Positions 43,266 through 54,000 of a DNA stretch of 64,000 nt are shown here, one piece after another (position 1 is the stretch's first letter; every line of letters begins with the position of its first letter). A program made the position numbers and the translations under genes. The notes beneath the pieces were generated by a model that did not search any database, was not told the DNA's origin, and saw only the letters and a list, made by a program, of their open reading frames with translations. The stretch is from Annulohypoxylon bovei var. microspora (taxonomy: Eukaryota; Ascomycota; Sordariomycetes; Xylariales; Hypoxylaceae). The DNA lies in the NCBI GenBank assembly GCA_022836615.1, contig MU405218.1, positions 1-64,000 of the forward strand. Direction: 5' to 3'.

Positions 43266-44654
43266 ATGTTCGAATCGGCCATTGAAGGACTCAACGCTAT
43301 TTTGAATCGAACTAGCTGGGTATCGGAGTTGGCAGGTATACTGCCATTATCTGCTTTGATTGATTTTATAGACATCCCCCCGAAACTTCACATCTACCAG
43401 CTCGCAGGATCCGCTGCGTTATGGAATTCTCCAATCACCCCGGCAGGAAGCCGCCTCCTCTTATCCGACGACAAGTTTCTGAACCCAAACTGCTACCTAG
43501 ATCGCTATGGCAATAGTGTCAGCTTGTTAGGCCTCGACGGCCGCTATGGCAGTCGCTATTATGTCAGCAGCCCCGAGACAATCCGCCTGTGTATTCAAGC
43601 CCACGAAGCTCAGATTATTGGAAATCTACACGACAATATGAAGGGCGATGATCTGAGGTTGCAGAACCTTGATATAATCCACGTTTCTCGCCTGCAACCT
43701 CGTAGACGACATATGCCTACGCTATCCCGGCTTAGTCGTATCTTCGCACGGTCCCCACAAATGAGGATAGCTCATCTCTTTGGCTGGACAGTCTTGCTGG
43801 GAATGACCGTGATGAGCATTATTCTTCAAACATATCTATCATTGGCGTTCCTCGCTCTCATGCCTGTGACGGGCGGCATCGTTTCCACTCTTCACGGAAG
43901 CAGCCCTCGAGGTCTACTTGTTCAGAAACCAACCAGGTGGAACCGGCTGATTCTGGTTGCCGAACATGAGAACACAACGGACTGGACTGTCTTCTACGGC
44001 GAAGCCACTATACTCAATTCCCTAATCAACCGGCCCCTTAAACCGCTAGACCCAGGGCCACAGCCAACATTCAGCACCTTCCTCCGTATAGTTCTAAGGG
44101 TGCTTATTCTTGGCCAGTGGGCGCTCGCTCTCGGATCAGCAGCGACTAAGGACTGGGATGCATATTTCATAACATTCTGGATCGCATTCTGCATATTCAT
44201 GCAGGCATACGTAATGCCGCCTGAGAAAGGAGCTAAAGAGTGGATGAAGTCTTACGCTGGTATTCGGATTGAACGATCCCATACGCAACTAAGCTCTAGA
44301 AGGGCGCTTCTCAATACCATCATTGCGCTCAATCCAGATTCATTTGCGCTGCCTCCTGGATCACAGCTGGAAGACCGAACTAAGTTCTCCAGAGAAGCCA
44401 TGAAGTGGATCGATCCGATTCTAGGAGCGACGTCAGGCCGAGAGAGATGGGAGAAAGCAACGTTGAAGGCAATGAATAACGCTACTAAAGACAAGAACCA
44501 GGAAAGTAAGTTTTCCAGAGCAGAGTGGGACGAAGAGTATAAAAGGGATTTTTGGGCCCCTTTCATCCTGGAAGGCATTTGCATGGCAGATAAAATCAAG
44601 GAGCAGGCGAACCTGCCCGGTCGAATAAACGAAGATAGGAAGAGCGAGGTATAA
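43266..44654 (+). CDS. M2: four-TM membrane protein, paralogue of M1
   Basis: A single-exon protein of 462 residues from ATG 43266 (MFESAIEGL). It matches M1 block by block: LAGILPLSALIDFIDIP (23-39), GSRLLLS (61-67), CYLDRYGNS, LDGRYG, SSPETIRLC, HVSRLQ, two TM segments (171-210), TDWTVFYGEATILN (238-251), two TM segments (271-317, LILGQWALALGSAA and WDAYFITFWIAFCIF), LSSRRALLNTIIALNPDSF, and KWIDPIL. It has no signal peptide and no recognised family. It is transcribed away from H2, so the M/H divergent arrangement is present twice in mirror image. Confidence 0.82.
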   Translation: MFESAIEGLNAILNRTSWVSELAGILPLSALIDFIDIPPKLHIYQLAGSAALWNSPITPAGSRLLLSDDKFLNPNCYLDRYGNSVSLLGLDGRYGSRYYVSSPETIRLCIQAHEAQIIGNLHDNMKGDDLRLQNLDIIHVSRLQPRRRHMPTLSRLSRIFARSPQMRIAHLFGWTVLLGMTVMSIILQTYLSLAFLALMPVTGGIVSTLHGSSPRGLLVQKPTRWNRLILVAEHENTTDWTVFYGEATILNSLINRPLKPLDPGPQPTFSTFLRIVLRVLILGQWALALGSAATKDWDAYFITFWIAFCIFMQAYVMPPEKGAKEWMKSYAGIRIERSHTQLSSRRALLNTIIALNPDSFALPPGSQLEDRTKFSREAMKWIDPILGATSGRERWEKATLKAMNNATKDKNQESKFSRAEWDEEYKRDFWAPFILEGICMADKIKEQANLPGRINEDRKSEV

Positions 44655-45735
44655 TGGTGTTTATCATCTTCACTTCTGACAATTCAATGCACATTTTAGA
44701 GAGAATTGAGGAAAGTGTTGAAGGTCAGCGGTATCAAGGAATCAGCACAACGATAGTAGGTCCATTTTTAACTTAGACCTTCTGTAAATATAGGGAATGT
44801 AGCACTATAGACCACTGTAAATACCGCGCATGTGTGCTTATAATTATAGGTAGTCACCCTTTAGGTACTCCACTGCTGTCCTACCTCTAAGTGTCTAAGA
44901 ACGGCCGCTCACTTCTGAGCGGTTAGATTATCTTCCGACTTCCGTGTACGAGTTTCTAGGAGACTATGTTCCCAGTGCCACCGTTACTCGCATGACTGGC
45001 TCGGGCAACGTCATCGCTAACAGGCTGCACCGCTACGACCAGCGTGCCACCCTACAGCGTGCCGATAGCCTGTATAGTACTTACCTAGGTAGGTACCTAG
45101 GTAAGCTTAGACTTACATACGCTCGAAGGTCAAGACTAAAAGGGGTTCACTGTGTATATTCAGACCTTTATGCACTGTAGCAAAAGCTTTGTCTTGGTAG
45201 CTAAGTAACCACTAAATTCTGGCGTAGATATAACTATTTTAAGCCTGAGGCTTAGTATGAGGTGTGGATTAGTTGCTGATATAACCACGTACTAAGCAAG
45301 AGCCGCAAAAGGTTCTCACGTAAGCCCGCGTACTCGGCATCGAACGGCAGCTTTGATCAAAGAGGGGCTAAGGAGATGTCGAAGTTTCTTACAGATACGG
45401 CTGCGCGGTTGAGTTCCCCAAGTCAGCCGGATCCGAAGAGAGAGAATGCTCAATCTAACGGCGAGCGGAAGTGTGCCATGTGCGAATTAGTGTCCGTTAC
45501 GCTATGAAGCACTGTATATCTTATCCCCTCATTACCTAATCACTACTTCTTGCCAGCCAAAACACGCGATAGTTACCTAAATAGGTAGTCAAAGAGATTG
45601 ATTTCTGTATAGTGTCACTCGCACATGGCCCACTTCCTTCTGCGTGGCTCACTTTACTGTCTTAATAAGACCTTAGGTAAGCTAGAATACAAGACCAGGC
45701 AAACGAATTAATGTTAGTTAATAGAAATATCTATA
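44655..45735. other. Intergenic with a repeat copy and a palindrome
   Basis: No supported gene; the 78-codon frame at 44944-45180 is not convincing. A perfect palindromic TACCTA tract (CTTACCTAGGTAGGTACCTAGGTAAG) is at 45080-45105. Dispersed-repeat copy B is at 45519-45580. Confidence 0.5.
45519..45580. repeat. Dispersed repeat, copy B
   Basis: It shares CCCTCATTACCTAAT with copy C (59671-59730) and TTGCCAGCC plus ACACG with copy A (13791-13884), in the same order. Confidence 0.4.
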
Positions 45736-46227
45736 CTAATTCGCGAGCTGCGGGGCAGCTTGTGTTGCAGAGTCGATCTTCTCGACAATAGCAGCAGTGC
45801 CGTAAGCAGAGCATTGAGCAAACCCGCCCATGTCGCCGGATTCGAAACGGAGGGTTATGATGGCATTTCCATCCCGCGCCTTTGTCTCAGCCACCACGCG
45901 GCTAATGGCGTCGTTCCTTGCCGAATAGAGCTTGGTCGATTGTTAATTATGCTGTTAACTACATACGGAGGGGGGGAAAAACATATTTACCATGTTAGTA
46001 AACCATTTCAGCTCGCCGCCTGCAATGCTCTTAATCACCATGCCCATGCTGGCGGCCCAGTTCCGGGAGCGGACTGTCAGGCCGTAGACGGCGCCGAGGA
46101 CTTTGACTACTCGGTACCCGGGCATGTCGAACATGGTGGTCGTAATGACTCCTTCGGTTTCTGTGAAACAGTGCAGATCTGAGAGTTGCGTCGGGATGTC
46201 GGCTGGTGGGTTAGATTGGGACGACAT
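45736..46227 (-). CDS. YbjQ/UPF0145 family protein
   Basis: Exons 46227-45991 and 45930-45736 give 143 residues. The 60-nt intron (GTAAAT to CCAAG) joins LKWFTNM to LYSARNDAISRVVAETKARD. The fold signature is MPGYRVVKVLGAVYGLTVRSRN at the start of the domain, an SIAGGELKWFT block, then LYSARNDA and DGNAIITLRFESG. This is the pentameric YbjQ family (sometimes called heavy-metal-binding domain), whose role is not established. ATG 46227 (MSSQSNPP) was preferred over an upstream in-frame ATG because of length. It lies between M2 and H3, with no obvious link to them. Confidence 0.85.
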
Positions 46228-46939
46228 ATTTCTTGGGTATATCTGTAACAAGGTAGGTAATGAATAGTTATAGTATAGTTTCAACTGAATTCTTCGGTTA
46301 GTATCGAATGCTCGATCTAAGAATACCTACCTAGGTAGGTACTTAACCGGATTGTCAACTTCCTTTATGCTTCATCTATTAACCTGAGTCGGGTCATCAT
46401 TCTCTCATACGACGAACGCCTAAAGAATTTATAACACCTGATTGGCTAGTTTCACTTGTAGCTTGCCTAAAACGGCCATCGTATACACCGTATTTCACAT
46501 TTAGTATTATACAGTGCCCCGCCCCCGCCTTATAGGCGTAGTAGGATGAGTAGCTCTCGTAGTTAGGCTGACTTTTAGGTTGGTAGATGAGTGTCAGCTA
46601 CGCAGTCACGTCGGGTTCATCGTATACCTATGCTTCCTTTTAATATGCGTTGTAGGTTGAACCACATGTTCCAAAATGAGGCATGTTGTGGTTAGTTTAG
46701 ATCTGCCCATTAGGTAGGTAGGTAGTGAACGGAATTCATACCCAGAGCGAGAGTACTTATAAAACTCCCAAACGAATAATTAGATAGACTGTTACCTGCA
46801 AATCAAGAACCTCAGGTAACTATAGAGCCACGTTATTGCCTAGTCAGTATCTGATAGGTAAGTGGCAGGTTCGTCGCAGAGCTGGAGGTGAGTCTTTAAT
46901 CTTTCAACGTCAAAAAAGCCTATATATAAATTAACTAGT
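46228..46939. other. Intergenic, no gene seen
   Basis: TACCTAGGTAGGTAC tract at about 46325 and TAGGTAGGTAGGTAG at about 46712. No frame of interest. Confidence 0.45.
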
Positions 46940-49900
46940 TTAATCGAAAAAAAGCCCTCTTACTCGACGTTCACAGGTGCGACAGCGGCGACAAGTCCTG
47001 TACGGGTAGATAATGGTGTTGTAGCCCTTGAATTGGCTATTGAAAGGTGACCCGTACCACTGTATTAGCAGTGGTTTGATGGATTGTTCAAATGTATCCA
47101 GCCCTAGTGACATATCATAGCTTTGATTATTGATTACGACTTCAGGTACTATACGGAATAACGATTCGAAGATGGTGTATTGGGGAGAAGTGCACCCGGA
47201 GACTTCTGTCTGGTTATAAGGGAATGACCAAGATAGAATTACCAAATTGTCTGTTACCACTCTTGTTGTGATCGTATTCCTTAGCGTCGTGAAGAAGGAC
47301 ATCTGGATCATGTTCTCGTTGTTGTTAAAATCCCAAGCGAGAATTGTGCTTGGATGAACCAGTAATAAAATATTGCGTGAGGAGCCCTCCAACTCTTTCA
47401 TCATATTTCCTTCGTGTCCATAAAGGTAGATCGGCTGCGGACCCCAGTTTCGGGGCTCCTTTGTCCACGGTGTCAGTCTTCCGAACATAATCAATTTGAG
47501 AGTTTCCATACCATTTCTCCAAGCATACCATCTACTCCAACTGATAAAGTCCACGCCGTATCCTTTTCAGGCTTGACTATCAATTCACCAATCTTGACAG
47601 CCAATGATAGGTAGTCGTAGCTCAATGGTGGTAGAGGTTTCCCAGAACTAGTTACGTCGTTGCCAAACTGACAATCTATATCGATTATAGGGGAGAGCTC
47701 ATTCCTTGTGCCAACGCTCAGGTCCAAGTCCTTAGAGTCGGGGTTCAGTTTGAGATTTAGTAGTGATTGCAAATGCACGCATGCAACCCAGCGACCACTA
47801 ATTATATGACCGTTCAGATAGACAGGCTGTATGAGGATATATAATTGATCTTCTTGAATACAGGGAGTCGATATTAGTAGACATTTTCTTCTATCAGACA
47901 GGGCTGCCGAAACCCTCGCCCGAATAGCCGGATGCGAACCACATGGGATGATCACGTCAGTATCTAATACTTCATACGCTCGGAACCCACCGTGGAGTCG
48001 ACCATGAGGAAGTATCTGGCATGTCTCATCTGAAAGGTCGGGAGAATGATACACCTGACCAAAGTGGAAGATGGATTGAGGGCACCATGACCAAGGTCCA
48101 TGGGTGGTAATAGGGACTTCGCCATGCAGGAGGTCTGTTATTTCAATCCGTTCAAACCTTGTCAGAAGCGACTTCATTATCTCCGGCCCCGTCATACTTG
48201 AGCTAACTAGACTCGTAGATGGACCCATATCTTGACACATTAGCCCCGCGATGAGCATTTGGTCCTTCACCCATGAGGTAGTTCGGCGGGACAATATGTT
48301 TATGAGGTTCGTGAACAACTCTATCTTCCCACGATTCTTGCGCAGAGGATGGCGGATTCTTTTCATGGTTTCGGCGGCAACAACATAGCCCTGCCTTGGA
48401 ATGGTGCCGGCAGGGTTCAAAATGTCGGGAATACAATGGCCGGGGAAGTGTTTGAGCTGCTTAGGGTCCATCCATTCGCCCACGTCCGCAGCTAACACGT
48501 CGCCGTCTAGATCTTTGATCAAGGGATCTCCGTGCGGATTTTCTGGGTCGGAATATAAGATTTTGATAGGGTGGCTCCTCGACGCGAATAATTCGGCAGC
48601 GGTCCATCCTCTAGTGAACCAAGATGATAGTACTAAAGCAATAGCAGGACTACCATCATCTCGCCAGGGGAAGTTTACTAGATCTTGGTCATGAACTAGT
48701 GTAATTTTCGCGTTTTCGAAATTATCCAACATCCGTTCGATAGCGGTAGCGCGAGCGATACGTTCTGAGGGGATCGAGATAGCGTCCCACCACAATCCGT
48801 CGCAGTCAAGCTTCTCAGCGATGCTCGCAAAATATTCATATAAACATAGGTTGATTTTACCGGGAGTTTTGAGACCAACACCTGTGCCATCGGACCATAC
48901 GTGCGAAATAGCCATATATTTTCTCTCTTTTCTTCCCATCACGCGCGATTCAGAACCATACAGTGGCAATCTCTGGAGAAAATTACCGCTCTTACGCACG
49001 CGTAAGCTCCATGCGGTATTAAACCAAGCACCTTCATCTGAGCCTTTGATCGCTTGGTCTAACAAGTCTGTCCGAAACAGAATCTCCCGCGTACACCGAC
49101 CGTCAGGACATTTGTGTGCCTGCTTGGCTAGCGTGCTGTTGTCGTGGGAGCGTAGGCAATACTGGGCTGTGCAGTCTGTATGTTTATCCTTTGAGCCTAG
49201 TGGGAGAAACTCCAATGCCGCCATTCCAAGGTGAACAACACCCACGGAGGTATTGAAACCATGAAATGAAGCGTTCCAGAGGCGGTTAGGGCATAAGCCT
49301 CGGTCGTGGCACTTTTGGGATATAGAAATAGCGTCCGACTCATACTCGGATAAAATCACCCGCCAAATCTTCGCCTCTCTTGCCCAGTGTGGTACGACTT
49401 CGGTCTCTCCTTCTTTCACCTCTGGCCGCGAAATCCGCAGCGACCACATGCAAAGGTCAAGGATGCCTCGAATATCAATGCAGAGAAACTTGGGCACTTC
49501 CAATGCGTTTTTTGGAGAGATCATATATGGTAGGAAGTCCCATCCATCTTGAGCCACCTTACAAGCAAGACATGTTAATAAGAAGTCCCTAAAAGCGACC
49601 CATGCACTTTGGGGGGCAATTGCTGCGAATGCTTCCTTTCGCTTCTGGCACTCTGGGTTACAGCACGCTGTTATCCCTGAATAAAACGAAGCATTGTATA
49701 TTCTTGTGAAGATGTCCTGTCCGAAACACCTAGGTTTGTTGTTGAAACCCCAGTATTTTGGCTCGACATCTGTCTTTTCAATTTGTTTCAGCCACCCCGT
49801 TCGCCATAGTGTTCTCCGAGTCCACCATCCACCTTCTTTCGGGGGATAAATCCTGCGGTGCCAGTCTATGTTCTGGCATCCAGGCAATGGTTGCGGCGCG

Positions 49901-50115
49901 TGTCCGCGGAAGCTGATATCTTGTTCAGCCAGAGGGGCATTCACGATGGCTGCAGGGGATCCTAACGGCGTGGTGACATCGACGTCGTATGATTTGGCAG
50001 GCTTTCGGGCGTCAATTCCTATGTTACTTGTGATAAAATCCGTGAATCGAAGGACTGTTGGTGTTTCTGCGCTGTCTATGGACCGTGAAGCATGGTCTTT
50101 ACTTGCTATACACAT
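46940..50115 (-). CDS. H3: HET-domain protein without an adjacent membrane partner
   Basis: Exons 50115-47512 and 47458-46940 give 1040 residues. The 53-nt intron (GTATGG to CAAAG) joins VDGMLGEM to EPRNWGPQPIYLYGHEG, aligned with the second exons of H1 and H2. The HET domain is at about 400-515 (KYMAISHVWSDGTGVG, WWDAISIPSERIARATAIE, SSWFTRGWTAAELFASRSHPIKIL). Motifs are C151-x4-C156 and C315-x4-C320-x15-C336-x4-C341. The third Cys of the first motif is Ser here (APQSAW versus APGCGW in H2). The C-terminus keeps C-x2-C-x2-C. Upstream lie only a Ca2+-ATPase fragment and a copia element, so any divergent membrane partner has been lost or never existed. Confidence 0.87.
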
Positions 50116-50432
50116 GGCGGGATATGCATTAGATAAACACGAAATGGAGTAGTTCGAGATGAAAAGGGGGCATTAAGAAGGAGTTTACATGATAGACATA
50201 ATAAATTGATTGCGAGCTGATGTCATCACGCACCATACTAATGCAAGGGTCTTTCCAGCAGTCTAGGGGTGCTAATGTAAGGTTATGCTGTGTAACACCA
50301 TCCTACGATTAAAGAGCTACCTACAATTTCGAGAGCGGCAGGCACCCTATCTAAGAAATACCCCCCTATAGTCTAAACTTAACGACGCTGCCGAATATAT
50401 CCTAAAAATGCTAACAATCTATCGAGATCCTA
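50116..50432. other. Upstream region of H3
   Basis: The promoter region of H3, with no distinct motif recognised. It ends where the ATPase fragment begins. Confidence 0.4.
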
Positions 50433-50770
50433 ATTGTTGTGGTCACCGTCATTGTTGTCGCGATACTTGAAGGCTTGCAAAGTCGTGGGAAATGCGACAA
50501 CGATCTGCTCGGACAAGACCGGTCGTATTCCGACTCAAAACAAGATGACGGTTGTAGTGACAATTGGCACAACTCACCGATTTGGAAATGGAAAGTCTAA
50601 GGACAGCAGCGTTCCTGAGGAGCCATCGGAAAAGGGGTTCGCAAGTCCTTTATCTCAGGTATTCAGGAGATCCTGTTCATGTCTATTTCTCCCAACTTGA
50701 CGGCTTTTGAAGGAGAAATGTTGGATCAAACACTGAAACCGTGCTACATGCCATTTTATGAGCGGGTCAA
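50433..50770 (+). pseudogene. Fragment of a P-type (PMCA-like) Ca2+-ATPase gene
   Basis: Three pieces of a P2B Ca2+-ATPase occur in order but in different frames. These are a membrane-helix piece (VVVTVIVVAILEGL, from about 50436), the phosphorylation site with its helix (LKACKVVGNATTICSDKTG, to about 50523, then TQNKMTVVV) and EILFMSISPNLTAFEGE (about 50665-50720). The conserved TGT after DKTG is altered, and about 20 residues expected between the first two pieces are missing. The rest of the roughly 1000-residue enzyme is absent. It is a dead fragment beside the retrotransposon. Confidence 0.7.
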
Positions 50771-50858
50771 GGGTTGTGCTGACTGCAGCGTAGCATAGCG
50801 CTTCGTTTTCCCCACTACCCCAGCTATAGTTACAGTAGGCATAGTAAGACTTCCTTAG

Positions 50859-50863
50859 GTAGT
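50859..50863. other. Target-site duplication, left (GTAGT)
   Basis: GTAGT immediately before the left LTR matches GTAGT immediately after the right LTR (56230-56234), a 5-bp duplication typical of LTR retrotransposon integration. Confidence 0.8.
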
Positions 50864-51067
50864 TGTCAGATATCAGATGACTAAGGTGGGGAGATTGTGG
50901 TAATCATCGGGCCGGTTCATCCGTAAAAGATCAGGCCTTTAATTATAATTATGTAATTGTGAGATATTGTTTTTTTTAATTATAATAATAATAATTTAAT
51001 TAATTAATCTTTTTATTATTAATTATAAATTACGTATTTAATAATTTATTTTTATTTTTATATAATA
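50864..51067 (+). repeat. Left LTR, RIP-mutated after its first ~75 bp
   Basis: Aligned base by base with the right LTR. The first ~75 bp differ at only a few sites. From about 50940 nearly every C reads T and many Gs read A compared with the right copy, to the end at 51067. Confidence 0.85.
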
Positions 51068-54000
51068 ATTAAAAGTTTTATATATTATAAAATTTAAGTT
51101 ATATTTAATTATTAAAGTTATATAAAAATATTATAAAAATTATATAATTTATATAATTTTTAATTATTTTTTTATTTAAAAAAAACCTTTATTATAATAA
51201 TAATATTATTATTTAAAAAAAAAGTATTTTTTAATAATTTTAAAAATTAAAAATTTTAATTTAAAGTATTTAAATTATTAATTATAATTAATTAATTATA
51301 ATTTAATATTAATTTTAATAATTTAATTTAAAAAATTAAATTTATTAAACTTATTATTATAAATTACTTTAAACGGATTATACATTTTAATACATTAATC
51401 GGCGGCATTTATAATTAATTAATTACCGTTAATAAATTAAGTTTAAATATTATAAATCCTTATAATTAATTTTTAACCGTTTTTAAAATAATAATTATTA
51501 ATAAATTTAATTATTAATTAAATTTATTATTATATAAAAAAAAAATATAAAAATTTAATTAATAAATTAATTAAATTTTAAAAATTAAAAAATAAGTTTA
51601 AAAAATTATTATTAAAAGATATATATTATTCGTTTATTTAACCGAAGATAATTTAAACATTTAATATAAGAATTTATAATTACATATAAATGTAATTAAA
51701 AATAAACTTAAAAATAAGGTTAAATTAATTTATAAAACGGTGATAAAACCTTTAAATAAATTATTTAAAAATTAATTTATTTAAATATAATAATGGAAAA
51801 TTATAATAACTTGAATTATTATTAAATAATTTTTAATAATTTAATAATTTAAAAATTAATTTAAAAAGTTAAATAATGTTTTATAAGGCGTAATTTTTAA
51901 TTAAATTAATGTGTATTACATAATTAATTAAAAGAAAATCCGATCCGGGAATTTTAATTATAAATTTATAATAAATGATTTATAAAAATATATTAAATAT
52001 AAGAAAAAGTTTTTAAAATTAAAATTATAAATTAATAAAAGAATGTTTAATTTTATATTTATTAATTAAAAGGTTAACGTTAACGATAATATTAATAATA
52101 CGGTTAATAAACTTAATAAACCATTTATTAAACCACGTAAAACATTTATTAAAAAAGTATTAATTAAACATAAATAACTTAAATTAATTAATATTATATT
52201 AAAGTGTTATATTATTTATTTCGGTTATTATAATTTAAGGAATTATTATTATATATTTTTTAATAAAAGGCTTTTTAATTAATAAAAACATTATTATAAA
52301 AAGTAAATTATTTTAATATATTTAAAAGATTTTAAGTTAATTATTAAAATTAAAACCATTAAAACTTTTAATAAATTACCTTGTTTTAATAAAGTAATTA
52401 ATTAATTAAACCGGCAAATAAAAAGTTATTTATTAACATTTTTAATATTAATCTTTAATACGGTTTTTATAATAAATTTTTATTTATTAAAAAACTTAAT
52501 TATATTAAATTTTAAAATTATTATTTATGTTTTTAATTAATTATTTCGGTTTATAAGTTTTAAAATAACCTTTAAAAGGGATTTTTTATTTATTAAAAGT
52601 TATTAAATCTTTATATTAAAATATGGAAATATCGATATTTTAATATAAATTTCTTAAGGATTTTAAGTAATAAAGTTATTCGGAGTAATTTATTATAAAA
52701 GTTTTATTATAAATTTAATGTTTTTTTAAGTGTTTTATTATTTAAATTATTAATGGGATAATTATATAAAGGTTATTTATTTACATAAAGTTAATGGATT
52801 AATTATTAATTAATTAATTAATTAATATAATTAATTTATATTAAAAAATATCTTTTATAACGTTAATAAAACAACCTTTTATATTAAAGGTAAATAACTT
52901 TATAATCAAGTTATTTAATTCGTTAAAATGGGAATAATTTTTTAATGGTATTATAAATTAAAATATTTTAAGTTATAAGCTTTTAAACACCTTATTAATA
53001 ATTTAATAAAGGTTAAAATAAAGGGATTTACCACCATTAAATGTAATGTGTATAATATAAATAAAATAAAATAATAAATTAAATAAAAAAAACGTTAATT
53101 AAAAAAAGGTTTAAGGTTTTAATTAATTATTAATTTTTATAATATTATTAATATTAATGATAATGTTATTAATATAATGTTAATAATTAATTATTAAATA
53201 AGGTTTATTTTTAATTTTTATTTAAGAAATTATATAATAAATATAATTATTAAATATTTGGATTATTTACGGGATATAATGGTTAATATAAAGTTATATT
53301 AATTTTAAATATAAAAATGTAATAATAAAATTATAATGTATTAATTTAAGGTAATTAATTAAATAATAAGTTATAACGTTAAATTAAAGTTTTCGGTTTT
53401 TTATATGTAAATTTAAAATAAAAGTGTTAAATGTTTAAAAGGTATAATTAAAATGAAAATATTAATAATAAAAATAAAAATTAAACTTTTTATTTACTTA
53501 TAAATGGAAATTTTTAAAGTAATTATATATTTATATAATTATATTTTTAAATACATTTATAATTAATAAATCTTTTATAAGAAATAATATATATACGTAA
53601 TTAATAAAAATAATTGGTTAATTTAAAAAAAGAAATTATAATAAATTTATTTAAAAATATATAATTATAAAGTTTTTATTATAATAAAAAAGGTTTAAAA
53701 GAAAAGTAATCGGCTTTATTAATTAAATTTAAAGGTTTAAGTAAAATATTTAATTAAATATAATTTTATAAATAATTATAAGATTTAAAATTTATTAATT
53801 AATTAAATTTTATTAATAAAAAATATTATTTTTAATGAAAATATTATATTTAATGGGTCTTTTAAAGATTTTAAAAATGATTTATTAAAAGTAATAAACG
53901 TTAATTATAAGGCATGGGTAAAATCTTTTTAAAAATAAATCTTTAAGCCCGAAAAAGCTTTTAAACTTATAAATATTTTTAAATTAATTTAAATTAAAAA

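Noticed and set aside
44944..45180. 78-codon forward frame
   Set aside because: It spans the TACCTA palindrome and has no domain or conserved neighbour.
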